Source: Cryptomeria japonica
Taxonomy: Eukaryota; Streptophyta; Pinopsida; Cupressales; Cupressaceae
DNA: 64,000 bases
Direction: 5' to 3'
Assembly (NCBI RefSeq): GCF_030272615.1
Contig: NC_081406.1
Coordinates: 230,570,896 to 230,634,895, forward strand
The notes beneath the pieces were generated by a model. The model had not been told where the DNA came from. It worked only from the letters and a program-made list of their open reading frames with translations, and did not search any database. Made by a program: the position numbers and the translations under genes. Numbering within the stretch: the first letter of the stretch is position 1; every line of letters starts with the position of its first letter. Positions 1 through 13,415 of this stretch are shown one piece after another.

Positions 1-763
1 ATTTGGAACCCGGTTAAGCATGGGACCCAACTAAGTTATCTTGTGGCCCTAATTATTTCTGTCAAGGAATTTTGGGCAACATATGTAGCTCGACATGGTC
101 ATCAAGATTAAGTATGAAATACCTTGTGATCTGGCATCCGACAAGATTATATAATTCATTGAAGCTGACATGGTGAAAAGTTAAAAAGGGTATTTAAGGA
201 GATCCTTTCAGCGATGGATTATATGATGATTTTTGGAATGTGATTATGGTTGTGAATGAATCAGACATTGATGGTATGCCTTTTGCTCAACGATAGGAAG
301 TTTTTGTGTGTAGTTTCACGTGCACAGTGTAAACCTGTAGTAGAATAGAGCATCAGTGAACCGGTACATAGTGAGGATTAACAATGCTTAAACCAAACTT
401 ATCCAACATGGTTAGATGCAATTTATAAGTTCATTTTTATTTATAATCATCTTGGAATATTGTTTAAGTCAGTTAGATCTAGGTAGTTGGCCTGATTGCA
501 TGTGCAATCCTCTCAATGTAATATTTGTATACCTTGATCAAGTATATAGATATTGTGGCTATCAGCCCCACCGCGGTTTTTCCCTTTGCAGGGTTTGTCC
601 ACATATAAATATTGGTGTTATGGTGTTGCTTCTTTATGTGTTGTTTGGTTTATGCACTTTAACTTTATTTATTGTTAACTGGTTCATAAACAATAAGTTC
701 ATAATTAGTTTTACTGGTAGAACACTAATTCACCCCCCCCTCTCTTGTTCTTGGATTCCAACA
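1..763 (+). mobile_element. Ty1/copia LTR, 3' part (left end outside window)
   Basis: Noncoding LTR remnant in plus orientation. Around 546-630 it has the block seen in the other copia LTRs here as reverse complement: a CCACCGCGG..TTTTTCCC stretch followed by a modified GTTT.CCACATATAAATATTGGTGTTATGG-like segment. Near its end is a C-run after AATTCA (727-740), matching the G-run plus TGAATCA seen in the copia-2 and copia-C LTRs. The LTR would end with CCAACA at 763. No primer-binding site is recognisable after it, so it may be a solo or broken LTR. The open frame at 416-856 matches nothing I know and is probably chance. Confidence 0.5.
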
Positions 764-3149
764 ATAAGATCACTACCCTTTGTATGGTCAGTCACTGTGT
801 CACTGTTAGCCTTGTATGTCAAAAATGTTGTATTATTGTCTAGGGACTGCATATAATCTTTTTGTTGTGACATGAAGGCTCAATGTTTACATTATAAGGT
901 TGTCCATTATATTTTCTCATTTATTGTAGACCTGGATGTGCACTTTTCTCAACACTATGACTAATTGTGGGTTGAATAATTGACTGTGACAAGCTTTATG
1001 TTTGGATTTTTTCAACTTTGAAGTAGTGAATACCTCTATTCCATATTGAATTTTGATGAAATGCTTGGTGGATTGTCAGTTGCTTTTGCTTCTATTATGA
1101 ATCCATCTTTGAATTCGCTTTGAATGCTCACATTGGCTTCTTGGAGTGTGTATGATTGCTTCATACTCTGATATGTGCAAAAGAAGATCATGAAACCTAC
1201 TATTTGTAAGCACTTGTGACTTTCATATATGACAGTAACTTAAAAAGACCACATCTTTTATATTCTTCAACAATGACCTTTAAATGTGACTATGATCTAG
1301 GCTAAGCTCTATGTCTATATGTTTGGATTAAAAAAAATTGGCATTGATTTGTATACTCTTCTTTCTTAGACCTATAGACTTTACATGTAATGTTTAGCTC
1401 TTTGTGTTTAATGTATTGCATCTCTATCATACATTTATACTCCATGACTGATATGTCTGCCTTCTCTAATCACACTGTCCTCTTTGTCTAATCTGCAATA
1501 GGTGCCTCTGCTATAAAGATTTGATCTACACAAAAATGATTACCTATTGTTCTAGGTGCTTGAAACTTCTAGTCTATGATTTATCATTAAGATTTGACAC
1601 ATTGAGATTAAAGTAGGGATCTTATTCACTACCATTTCTTGTGTAGAGGAGCCTAACCTTTCTATATGATGCTCTTGTACTTCTATATTATCTTGAAAAC
1701 CATTATTTATGGCTAGGGTCTACTCTCACTTGGTAGTTGTTCTTAGAATGTAAGTACCTTTTCTTGATATACATACAAACCCTCATTTTACTGTCCTCTA
1801 TTTGTATGAAACATGCTAATGATTGTGACTATTCTAAACAATCCTTATGATTATGATTATTTGCTACTATTGTAGCTTCATCCTCATTGTTTTTTGATAG
1901 AGGCTCTTCTTTCTTAATTGATACAAGGCATAGTTGCTAAAACCTTTATATTCTTGAAGCTATTTGTGGCTTTAAGGTCTCAATGGTCTCTCAATGAACT
2001 ATACCATATATTCCTTCAAAATTTTGTAGCATATTTCTACTTTCACTGCTCTTAATCAACCAAGACCTTATTAGGATCTATGCCCTCCCCTTTGTGGTTG
2101 TAGTTTTGTGTTTGTGCTGTGATGACAATTGCTCCAAGTTTTTTATTAGTTTCTCTTTCTTCCTTTTTGCTGTCATTAAGGCCTATGGCTTCCTTACTTT
2201 GGAATTTATAGTAACTATTGTCTTAGGAAGCTTTCACAAATCTTTCAAATCATTGTCCTATCTGATGATGGTGCTCTAGCGTTATTGCATTTTCTCCTTA
2301 GCAATGCTTTGTTCTGATCATTCAAGGGTATGGATCACTGATAATTATTTCATGACCTCTCTCTTTATCTTGAGTATCCATTGGTTTTCTCTTTATTAAA
2401 GATACTCTCTTATGCTTTGATTTTTTAATACTGTATCTGCTCATTATCCTGGTTGCCTTGCTCTCAGGGTCTGTCTTCTATAAAAGAGAAGGTTTGTCTC
2501 TAATTTGCTATGATGCTTCTTAGGCTTCTTGGATACCTCTGTAATTTGAACCTGCTCATCTATGAAACTTTGTATTGTCTTTTGAGCTATCATATGAAAC
2601 CCTCACCCAAAGAAAAACCTTGTCTCTACCTATGTTAATGAACTTTGATATTCTTGAAGGCTCATATTTAAAAATAAATCAAATAGTGACTATCATATGA
2701 GGCAAATATAATGAAATCTCCTCTTTTTTGTAGAATAAGGTCTTAATAGGTTTAAAAAACCCTACCTTTCACATGGATCACATTGATGAACTGAAGGTTT
2801 TGTCAATCTCTTCAATAATCTTTGAGAGATTTGCTTGATATTTCCATGCATGAGCCTTTGCATGCTTTGAATGCCAACCTTTTCTTGGGTCCTTAAGGCT
2901 AAAATAGAGGCATAACTATTTATGCATGTAGTGTGTCCAACTGAAAACTCCATTTGTCATAGAAAAATAAGATGAAGTGCAGGTTTGATGCCAAATCAAG
3001 TAAAACCCTAGATCCATGTGAACTTTCACCTTGAATTGAGTTTTAAACTTTCCTTTTCCCTCTTCATTACCCAAAACTTGACTTAAATTCCTTCAATGTG
3101 GGAAAGGTCTTTGAGGAATAATTTTTAGAGCTTTTGAGATATTTTTTTC

Positions 3150-3151
<2 letters not shown>
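764..3151. other. Unassigned AT-rich DNA
   Basis: No convincing gene. Short open frames at 2094-2279 (+) and 2762-2953 (-) lack recognisable domains. The minus-strand reading of about 1900-2950 has a polar composition rich in Lys, Gln and Ser and may be a strongly decayed retrotransposon fragment, but I cannot assign it. Confidence 0.4.

Positions 3152-3224
<73 letters not shown>
3152..3224. repeat. (TA)n microsatellite
   Basis: Uninterrupted TA dinucleotide tract of about 73 bp. The minus-strand frame across it (3067-3333) encodes a Tyr-Ile run and is an artefact of the repeat. Confidence 0.97.
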
Positions 3225-3227
<3 letters not shown>

Positions 3228-4100
3228 TTATTAACAACCATGAAATCTCTTTCTTTAAAACTATAGGCTCTTTTTGGCAACTTAGAGTCGTTTTTACCTT
3301 AAGTAAAAAATAAGCAACAATAAATAGTAGCAACTCTTCATGGACTTGTTATTTAGTCATCATTGGAAGCAAAGAGATTTTAAAAAAAAGTCACAACCTT
3401 GCTACAATAGTATTATCAAGGGTCTGTCATCATGTAGTAAAGAGCTTAAAGATTTGACCTAGAAACATACCAAATCAATTAAACAGTAACAACTAGAGGT
3501 TGAGGGTAAGACAATACAAAGAATGATCAAAATACACAAAGAGAAGAGATAAATGAGATCAAGAGACTCAGTCTTTCCATCCAAAAGTATAAACCCTTAC
3601 AAATGCTATACAACACAACCAAAAGACAAGCCAGGGTCACAAACCTTGTTCAAGGTTACGTAAATCTAAAGGAGGACAGTAAGTTCAGTGTAGCCATTAG
3701 GGTCAAAATACAAAAAGACTAGCAGTCAAGAATAAAGGACAAAGATTTTTTATTTGATTAATATGAGAATACACAACCTAATACCGAAAAGAATGCAGTC
3801 CTCACAATCATAACTGATGAAAGATGATCAAATAGAGACAACAAAGGTATATAGATAGGTTTGTAAATGCACAAATACAGTTCAACAAAGAGAAAATTTG
3901 ATGATCAAATGATAGTCAAAAGCCCTATTCTCATTTAAAGGATCTATGGTGACTCAATCATCCCAAATACAATCTAAGAAAGATTATTGTAGCATATAAA
4001 AGGCATTAGAACTGTGAAATAAGAGGTCTGCTGCAACAGTCATTAAAGAGTGCTACCTCAAAAATTGATTTATTTACTATCAAAATAATGATATATGATG
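3225..4100. other. Unassigned AT-rich DNA
   Basis: No gene or clear element structure seen. It is continuous in style with the sequence right of the duplicated segment at 5728 onward, so both may belong to one old, decayed element interrupted by the LTR at 4355. Confidence 0.35.
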
Positions 4101-4354
4101 CTTATTATATACATGAACATTCAAAGGTCACAGAGGTACAAATGCAGTCACTATCATTAGAATCATGTCAAAAGAAACATTTGGTTTCAACACTAGAGCT
4201 ACATGCCTAAGATGTGAAAGACATATTCACTTTCAGAAGCTCCCATCAAAAGGGTATGGACAGTAAGAAGGCTAGTAACTGTCAAAATTATCTCATGAAC
4301 AACCAATAAGTCTTGGTCTCAAGGTCAACATAGAGTAGAGATATCGAATGTAAG
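4101..4354 (+). repeat. 254-bp direct repeat, left copy
   Basis: Begins CTTATTATATACATGAACAT and ends GTAAG immediately before the TG of the LTR at 4355. A second copy of the same length lies at 5474-5727, with about 18 mismatches by eye (7%). The copies are in the same orientation and bracket the LTR. Confidence 0.9.
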
Positions 4355-5473
4355 TGTAGACAACTAAAAATGCCTCATTAATTCCACACTAATTATTCAT
4401 CTATTTAATTAAGCAATTCTTTAATTATTTGATTAAATTAAATATTTCTTCTGATCATCACATTTAACATTTCTAATTATCAAATTCCTACCATTTCATC
4501 ATTTAATCAATTAACCCTATTATTAATTAAATATTAATTATTTAATTAATTGCAAGATTTTCCTTAGTTAAATAATCTTTATTATTTAATTAATTCAATT
4601 TCCTATGATTAAATAATTTCATTTAAATTATTTAATTAATTAATTTAATTATTCCAAATCCCCAAATTATAATTCCAAATAATTCCATCTAATTTCATTT
4701 CATTTTTCCCCAAATTCGAATTTCACTTAATTCCAATTAATTTCGTTTCTTCCAAATTCACATTTCACCAAATCCGAATTTCAATTAATTTCATGTGCAT
4801 TTCAGCATTCGAATGACCAAATTCAAATCCAAATTGAAAAATGAAAATCAAATTCAATTTCAAAATCCTATAGCACATGCTAAAATTAGAATTGATTGAT
4901 CAAATCAGTTAACTCAGTTAACTCATCAATCATCCTTTTTAACTCCCAATCACCTTTTTTCAACTAATCCATCTAATTAGTCATCTCCCTAGTCAATTCA
5001 GTTTACTGATCAATCAATTGAGTTTACTAGCCAATCTATTTAGTTCACTCTCCAATCTATTGAGTTAACAAATCAATCAACTCTGTTAACTAATCAATCT
5101 AAATCAGTTATCTATCAATCAACACTTGAGTTCTATTTCTCACCCTCTTTGTGTTGAAAATCTATAAATTCAACATCATTTTCTCAATTCAAGCTAGAAT
5201 CACAAAATCATAGGCTTCAAAATTGTTGTCCATCTTATGCAGAAAATCAAGTCCAATACCTAAGAGCCACCTACACCAAAAATAATGGAGAAGAACAATG
5301 GAAGCATAAATGGAGAATAGGGAGTTTGATTAGTTTAATTCTTCCACTTCTTTCATTTATTCTATTGCTTTGTGTTTAAAATCAACTTGATTAGTTAAAG
5401 ATTTTGTGATTCATCCTTTTAGCCTAATTAGTTTAGATTTGATGATTTGTCTCGTATTGCACTTGATTTCCTT
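4355..5473 (+). mobile_element. Solo LTR of Tat-type element
   Basis: Starts TGTAGACAACTAAAAATG and is homologous to the Tat-1 LTRs at 20767 and 52310 over most of its length. Shared features are AATTAA-rich blocks, a run of AATCAATC..GTTAACT segments, and CTATAAAT (about 5163) as a likely TATA box. A convincing CA end is found at about 5461 (GTATTGCA), leaving 12 bp before the right 254-bp repeat. No internal coding region accompanies it, so it looks like a solo LTR. Confidence 0.75.
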
Positions 5474-5727
5474 CTTATTATATACATGAACATTCAAAGG
5501 TCATAGAGGTACAAATGCAATCACTGTCATTAGAATCATGTCAAAAGTAACATTTGGTTTCAACACTAGAGCTGCATGCCCGAGATGTGAAAGACCTATT
5601 CACTTTCGGAAGCTCCCATCAAAAGGTTATGGATAGTATGAAGGCCAATAACTATCAAAATTATGTCATGAACAACCAATAAGTCTTGGTCTCAAGGTCA
5701 ACATAGAGTAGAGATACCGAACGTAAG
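5474..5727 (+). repeat. 254-bp direct repeat, right copy
   Basis: Second copy of the segment at 4101-4354, same orientation, equal length, ending CGTAAG at 5727. After it the sequence continues as unrelated AT-rich DNA. See the left copy for the comparison. Confidence 0.9.
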
Positions 5728-8700
5728 ATCAATGGCAGTTATAAGACAACTGATGTAGCGGCAAAATGTCTGAAGTTGGTCAATCAGTCAAATGTCAGTC
5801 GCAAAGAAATAAAGATAAGATCACATTGGGTGAAAATATAGAGAAAAAGAATTTTAGAGCTAAGTCTTCCCTAAAATACTTTGCATTGAAGAAGATGATA
5901 GCCAGAGGTATAATTAAAAACCCCATCACAACAATTAGTAGGAAGAATGATAGTGAAAGTCACAGATTTAGGGATCAAGAGGACACTCTTTGGTATCAAA
6001 GAAAATGCAAAAAATGGTTGCAGTCATGTGGAAGAGGTCTATTATACTACAAGGTAGTATAGAATATTTATGAACAATGATACACAGTGAATGAAAACAC
6101 AATCCTATTGCTAGGATATGATGGACCGAGAGAAAATATGTGTGACTATGATAGTCATAAGAGTAGTGAATGAACATTATAAAGTATCTGCAGATCCATG
6201 ACAGGGGCCACTGTTCACAGAAGGCAAAGATGTTATATTGTATTTGCAATCAAACCTTGAAAGGGTGTATTTGCAATGGGTGAGAAGATAGTTACAGTCT
6301 CGATGAAAGCAATTAGAGGTCACCTAGTCCTAGAAAAGAGACACATTTATGGCTTAAAAAAATAGTGAGCAGATAAAAATACAAGAATCTAAATTGTTTT
6401 CAAGTGCCAAGGTTAAAGGTAAAGTTACAATATAACAGTGCTCATAAGGATGAATAGTCCTTAGTGTAGTTAGATGCCAATGTCATTTGAGCAGCCTCAA
6501 GCAATGCTTTACCTTCAAAGACAATTTGAAAGGGATTATAAATGATGATAGAGCTTTTTAAAGTAAGCCATAGTTGCAAACTAATGTAGTATGATCATAC
6601 GCTAGGTCTAAGACAAGAACCTCAGAACATGAAGAAATGGTAGCTACAACAAGGCAGTCATAGGCTTAAGAGAAAGCCAAAGAGTTTTGATTAAGATAGT
6701 GAGTGTCCTAGATCAAACATAGTCAAGAAGCCTTTGAGTACATAGAGATAAAAACCATAAAGTTGAAATGGAAGGCATGTGTTATTTTGATGTGCTAATT
6801 TGAGTTATTAAAGTATCCCACACCTTGATGAGCTAACAAGGAGAGGTGGTCACTTGAAAAAATCATTAATTAATAAGGAGGTCCTATTCATATAATAAAT
6901 TAAAGGACTAAAAGAGGAGATTTTGAAGGCTAGAGCAAGAGTTCCACATCAGTTGTGACTCCTCATGGGTCATGCAAGGGTCATGGTCATGCAGGGTTCA
7001 TGACAACTTTTGTAGCAGTCAACACATCATTGCAACAACTCAAGAGGTAGTTGTTAAGGCAACAGATGGAGTTTGTAGTTCACTAATAGTTAGAAGCCTA
7101 AAAAGGAGGGAATATGATAATTCATCATCATATTAGGACCCTACATAGGTTTTGGACATTTGAAAATGAATGTTATAAGCAGGAAAATATAGAATAGATC
7201 ACTTATGCTCACATTGCTCCCACTTTTGTTCTTAGATGATTGTTAAACTAAACTTCCCACAAACACAATTCCCAAACTATTAGTTTTCCTCCCATAACAC
7301 ATCTAAGAAAATCATAATACAATCTTGTAAATTTACTCAAAATTTAAACAAGGTTCCTTGCTAGATAGTTATAGCTATACCAATAAAGAGAACATACATT
7401 AATTACAAAATACAAGTCATACTCAAGATTGCACACAGAGTTAAGATAACTTTAAATTTAGTGATATAATGTAGTGTACATGAACTCACCATGGTATAGG
7501 GAGAGTTTGTCAACATGAGAGCTTAAGGAATTTTTTCGGTGAATAGGTGTCCCTGAGCAAAACTAGGCCATCCATGATTATCAAAGCACTTCTTGATTCA
7601 GTAGGAGGGATCAGTTAGGAAAATGAAGCAACTACCTTCACTAATTTGGCATCCAAAAATGTAGTATAGGAGTCACCACTTTGTTAAAGTTTTTACCATG
7701 AAGATGCCACTTTGTTAAAGTTTTTACCACGATGACACCCTAGTTGTGGTCAAATAAATAGATAAATTATTATCACTGCCATCCATTAGATGGAAATAAT
7801 TTTTTTTTAGAAGTAGCGTGAGATCTATTAGAGGAGAGAACCCACAACTAAATAAAACATGTGCCATATGGACATGAATCAAAGAAGATTTGCAATAAAA
7901 TTGTTTTTTCTCATGCAATGCCATGATTCCAAAAAATGTAGAAAAGAACACAAACCCCGAATACAAAATACCTTGTTGAAGATGAGAAAATGTCTTGAAA
8001 AATATTTTTCGCAGATGAGCAAATGTCTTGGAAAATATTTTCATGAAGCAATCAAAAATAATCTTTCTACAACCCTCTTGAAAAAATTGCTATTAATCAA
8101 AATAAGCTTTCTATGGCCCTCTTCAAAATATTGCTATTTTATTAGGGATATTTATGTGGGTTTAGACCCGTTTCTCAAATCTAGTAATACAACTACATAG
8201 ACAAACCTTAAAAATAAATTGTAGACTATCAGGTGAGAAAATGTCTTTCGACTCACCTCAATGTGTTGCACAAATTTTATCGCATCCCCACCAATGCTGA
8301 TAATATGAAATGTAGATATTAGTAAAAAAATTCCATATACACAAAAAAGGGTTTTACAACTACAATCCATAAAAATACAAAATATAATGTCACAGATAAA
8401 CCACGTAAATGCTCTTGCATATTGCCATGATTTGAACCTTACAGAATGCCCGCTTGGTTTTCAGACCTTGTGATGACTCCCACCTTGATTTTGTGTGGTC
8501 GTCCACCTAATTTTTCAAATGAAAAAAATAAAAATACCACGAGCATAAATGACAATAGCCAATGAGAAAAATGAAATGAATAACCAAAATTTAATTTTAA
8601 TAGCAAAATTTACACAAACCATAGGATAAGTGGAGGTCACGGATTAATTGGATCTTATCCAATGAAAACATTAGTCTTTGCCTATGAAATAGGTAGGGAC

Positions 8701-10833
8701 TAACAAGTTTAGGTATAATTATGTTATAATATGTTTTTTATGTAACATTTTATTTTATGAGTAAAAATTGTGTAAAAGTGTTCAATTATTAGTTCTTCTT
8801 ACTTGAATATAAAGATAAGATATAACAATAATAAGTGTTCTTAAAAAAAATTAGGATCACTTTATTGATCAATAAGTTAAGCTTTGAAGAAAAATATGGA
8901 TATATTTTTATAACAGATGATATTTTAGTGTTCAAGTATTGGGGATTTTTAGATTAGGTTTTGGTCGAATCTTTAAAAAGTCATTTTTTGGATACTTCGC
9001 ACTAGATGTGTTATTTTGATGACTTGCATAGTGAGTCACACCTTCAAACCTTAGTTTTAGATAGCTAAATGTTCATTTTACATTTGTAAAAAAAATGGAG
9101 GTCTTACAATATTCCATATGACGGCTACATGCTGATGAAGTTAGCCCTTATGACTACTAGTCCATCTCCCCTAATAGGGTATTTGCATAAAAACCCAAGT
9201 CTTGCTATGCCAAACCCGAGTTTGACTCCTTCGAGCTCAAGTTAATCATTGGTCACATGTAGAACATGCATTTGAAGACTTGAATGACCTTCCCTCCAAA
9301 GTATTTTCTTTTGAAAAAAAAAATTCTTTTTTGAAGTCATATGAATGTGCTTATTGTCTAAAGTATTTACAATATAATCATAAGAATATGGCCCCCTTTT
9401 CATTTATAAGGCAGATTTGAAAAACAACAAGGACATAGGACCTTAGAAAAGGCTAGATAAGCTTCAAGATATTAAAATTTAGATCCAGACCACCAAGATC
9501 CTAACAACAAAAAAACCCTATTAAATGCAATTGACATAAAAATGAAAATTAGATAACATAAACAAATAGGGATCTAATTAACACTAGGTATTATAATAAT
9601 ATTGTATGTGAAAACAACCACTAATAAAACCAAATATAGGATTTGGTCAACTCATATATATAACTGTTGTCCAAGCATAAACCTAATGTTTAGTTGTAAT
9701 AGAGGAGTAATAGTCATTTATTTAGTCATTTTTATTTGTGTGACTAATCATCTAGTTGTGTTTCTTACCCAATGACCAAATTAGTCATTTATAGTCGTGT
9801 TGCAAAAAATGACTAGAGTTTGGTTATTTTACTTGTTGTGACTAAAAGTTTGTCACCTGGTCATTTATTTGTCATATTTCTACTATTGCATCTAAAATGC
9901 AAGTTCAACATGAAACTACATGGTGTGTGTACATGGTTTCCATCATAACCATTTTTTACCAAGTGGCTATATCTCTTATCCTTAGCCATGTTCTCATCTT
10001 TGTCTCATACCTGCACTCAAACACACTCAATCACACCTTAATAGATTATCTCTCAAAACAATTGCCAAAGCATAAGGAATCATAATAATATTATAATTAA
10101 TTCATCTTTTCATTTGTATTACTAATTCTATCATAGTTATCCATATTGAATAATCATGAGATAATTAACTTATTAAAGTAAGTAGATGGGATATGACAAG
10201 AAGAAGGATGATATGTGAATCTTGCTTAAGTGTTTCCATTTCAATGCCAAAAGATTCTATCATCAAATAAGGAGTTCTAGGCTACACTAATGAAGTTGAT
10301 AATCCATAACCTAGTAGAGATGATTGTATAACACAAATCAAAGGCAAATATACCTCCTCTAAAGATCAATGAGCCTCCTCTAGATGCTACTCAAAATTAT
10401 CCACACTCATTTGAAACTATAATGAATGAGCATGTCACGAATAAACTAGAGAGTCAAGGTGTTCCCTCACAAAAACTAAAGAAACATCATCTCGATCAAA
10501 TACTAGACGAATGCAATCAATGGTGTCTCCATAATATGAAATGTGGGATTATACAAATAAAATTGCAATGTCTATCATGTAACTAGAAGATAATGAAAAT
10601 ACTATTGCAATTAATAAAAAGAAGCCAAAACTATGGTAATGCAAGCATCATCAAGTAATACAATAGATGAAGGGTATGGAACATTAGCATCTATCTCTAG
10701 AACCTTAACTCTAAGATTCAAATTACCTCACCGAATCTCCTCAATATTGTACACACTAGATGCCATAGTGTGTACATTAGCTAAAAGAAGAATAAGAGGA
10801 AAATGAGAGACGGTGTAGACTTGAGGTTGGTGA
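5728..10833. other. Unassigned AT-rich region with local duplications
   Basis: No gene supported. The open frames at 5766-6062, 7859-8200 and 9897-10085 (+) and on the minus strand have no recognisable domain. Local tandem duplications are visible: a 31-bp unit twice at 7677-7738 (CACTTTGTTAAAGTTTTTAC), an approximately 33-bp unit twice near 7978-8043, and an approximately 44-bp unit twice near 8058-8140. The stretch probably consists of old transposon debris. Confidence 0.4.
9690..9875. repeat. Cluster of TAGTCATTTAT-like motifs
   Basis: The motif AGTCATTTAT and its variants recur several times in about 180 bp, with reverse-complement forms (AAATGACTAG, GTGACTAA) mixed in. Such subterminal motif clusters occur in plant DNA transposons, but I see no terminal inverted repeat or target duplication, so the identity is open. 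Confidence 0.3.
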
Positions 10834-11109
10834 TCAATCTCCATAATTGAAAGTATATTTTTCTATGTAAATATTGAATGGAGATATGATATGATGTGAA
10901 CTCCATACTCTTTCCTTCTTTACCATGTATGACCTGATAGATAGAAAAGATAGTGGTTGATAATGAATAAAAGAAATATCCTTAAATTCTTGATCATCCA
11001 TGTCAATAGATCCCTTTTCACAAACATGCATACATGTGTTATTGGCCATTAGGATGTGTGGTGATGAATGATACTCAAATGATGAGAACATACTTTGTGA
11101 TGAAGCCAT
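10834..11109 (-). pseudogene. Copia-A protease region (decayed)
   Basis: Minus-strand frame whose start (MASSQSMFSSFEYHSS) matches the segment following the DSGASYHM active-site loop of Ty1/copia aspartic proteases, and which continues with GSIDMDDQEF, the family's strand preceding the NVLYVP motif. Compare copia-1 in this window, which reads DSGASYHMGSTKEQFSS and GSVDMDDGTFENVLYVP. The catalytic Asp itself lies just upstream in a disrupted stretch. It follows the copia-A gag fragment in the expected order. No integrase or RT is seen further left, so the element is truncated. Confidence 0.65.
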
Positions 11110-11259
11110 ATGATGTGAAGCTCCTTAATCAATTACCCATCTATCTAAATCAGATTCTACAATTCCAACAATTAATTTTTCCTTATGTCTCTCCAACTTT
11201 GATAAAGATGATGATAAATCCTTGAACATTATTGAAGGCAAACAAAAAAATTCTTCTTA

Positions 11260-12110
11260 ATAATATCCTTCAAGTCATCAATCTATTTTAAATAACATTA
11301 ATATACATTGTGCCTTATTTTCTCACAATATGAACATTTAGGATTCTCCTTCTTAGATTATTCCCCTTGAGAAGGAGAAGATTTAAATTATTATGTAGCT
11401 TGTTCTTTTCTTCTTTTTAGAATTTCATGATTCTTTTTGTACTTTAGGCTCACTACCACCAATGCTTGTGCTTTAGAAACCTTGATTAGACCCATTTGAA
11501 TTAAATTTTCTCCGTCTTCTATTAGGAGATTTGTATAATCATCAAACTTAGGATCAACATATAATTCTCCCATAGAAAGGATGGGTATGAAAGCCAAAAA
11601 AAAAACATCGAATACTCGTGACCAATCTTGGATAACACATTGAGAATCAATTGTAAACACTCCTAAATAGTGTTGTAAACTTTTAGTTGTGTTCTTATCT
11701 ACTTGAATATAGAGATGTAGTTTTTATGTGGTCAAAACCTTTTGTATCAAAATTAATCAAATCATTATCAATCTGATATACCCTATTCTTATTAGTTTTA
11801 CCATATAAATTTTCAATCTCCCAAGCTTCCTTAGGTATTTTTCATGATTCAATATGAAATTTAAAATCAAAAGAGACTAGTGAACATATGCATCCCAGTG
11901 TTTTCTCACAATTGATTCCCCCATCTTGCAGTTCTTTGAAATCAATAGGTTGATGAATGTCTTCTTTAGATGGCCAAGATAAATTTTCTCATTCCATACC
12001 AATTTTCTCCATGAAGTATAATTATATGGAGTTAGTTCAATTTGATATTTACCCCCAAATTACTCACTTAGGAATCCTCCAATATTATATGATCTAACAC
12101 TTTATACTCA
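11260..12110 (-). pseudogene. Copia-A gag (decayed)
   Basis: Remnant of a Ty1/copia Gag on the minus strand, broken into three frames. The N-terminal part near 12050 reads LTPYNYTSWR, the usual start of the UBN2-type gag domain (copia-1 has LTPHNYASWK). The 11391-11660 frame contains the C-terminal gag portion with FDDYTNLLIEDG and MGLIKVSKAQALVV, comparable with copia-1 MGFLKSSKSKALVV. A decayed zinc-knuckle stretch of the KCSYCEK type follows near 11330 in a shifted frame. It lies immediately downstream of the LTR at 12131-13402, as gag should. Confidence 0.65.
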
Positions 12111-12130
12111 ATCTAGTTGTGGGTACTAGA

Positions 12131-13402
12131 TGTTGAATATTATTACACACAAGACAACTATGAGGGGGAGAATCAATTGTATATACAACTCTAAAATATT
12201 TTCCTTAAACCAGATCCACAAAAACTTAACATTATCTCTTAATTCACAGAACGATGTGAACATGAAAAGAAGAACACAACATACATAATGAAACACCAAA
12301 TTTGATGTGGAAAACCCTATTAAGGGAAAAAACATGAAGAATGCTATCTCAATATATGAACACCTATTAGAGTGACACCGGTTAAGGTGATTTTTACAAA
12401 GAAAGGATCATTGCCCAAAAGAGAGAAAGAAAGGCTCACTATTGGAGGGAACAATGCCCAAATGAAGAAGAATAAAAGAGAAAGAATCCATCATTGATAC
12501 ACCTCTACAACCATAAGATTTGTAGATACCTTTGGCTCACTGCTTCTAGCAGCTAACATATGAAATTCTACACTGCTCAACACTTTTCAGCAACTCAAAC
12601 AACACTTATCACCAACTCCAACAATCAGGGAGATCGATTGTCTTTCATACACCTTCATCGCATATACATATGCCAATACTCACTTCCTTTCCATTCCACA
12701 TTTCACACACACCACACACCATCCTTAAAAAAAATCCTTTATTTATATCATCCTCACATATGCAAAATATCCCAAGGTCGGCTAAGGATCTTAACTGAAC
12801 ACAATTGAAACTAGGTTGGCACTAAACATTCCCACAGTGGAAAAGAATGTAAAGTGGACCACAACATGTCTTAAGTGAGACCAAAATAAACATCATACAC
12901 GTTGTTCAATAATCCATAATAATTAGAGCAATAATGTGAAGTGTAAACACCCTAGGTTGACCAAACATAGAGTAAACACTATCAGACTTTGAAACCATGC
13001 TTTTGAAGCCCAAGAAATCATGCCAACTAAATAGAATGAAGCTAAGGACATTACCGACTAATCTTCAAAATATCAACACAAGAAACCATAAGCAGATAAA
13101 TGCGGAGCATGCATTTCACACGAAAACACTGTCAAACATATCCATACATTGGTGGACACAACTTCCTTAGCATTTCAATCTGGGGCACCAAATCTCAAAT
13201 CTAGCATCTCTAAACACTACTTAACAACACATCCAAAATGCAATAATATATGTATAGTATAAAAGAAATGCAAAGCAAATCTCATAGCACAACTGCACAA
13301 GAAACTTAACATCAACTATACCAACCAGTCACTAATGACAACCAAAGCATGTTGATATCAACGACAACACATTGATAGCTCATTCTATCCCAATTTGCAA
13401 CA
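12131..13402 (-). mobile_element. Copia LTR shared by copia-A and copia-B
   Basis: LTR of about 1272 bp. On the plus strand it starts TGTTGAATATTATT and ends GCAACA, so on the minus strand it runs TGTTGC...ATTCAACA. It contains the lineage block GAGGGGGAGAATCAATTGT and the segment ACACCAAATTTGATGTGG found in the other copia LTRs. On its right is a polypurine tract (13403-13415), making it the 3' LTR of copia-B. On its left is a decayed primer-site-like stretch and then gag, making it the 5' LTR of copia-A. Confidence 0.75.
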
Positions 13403-13415
13403 ATCTCCCCCTTTT
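13403..13415 (-). promoter_or_regulatory. Polypurine tract of copia-B
   Basis: Minus strand reads AAAAGGGGGAGAT directly before the LTR start TGTTGC. The same tract occurs at the internal edges of copia-2 (40952) and copia-C (62954). Confidence 0.8.

Noticed and set aside
3067-3333. 88-residue frame
   Set aside because: Half of it is the translation of the (TA)n microsatellite.
9690-9875. Complete DNA transposon (CACTA or hAT type)
   Set aside because: Only a motif cluster is seen; no terminal inverted repeats, target duplication or transposase.
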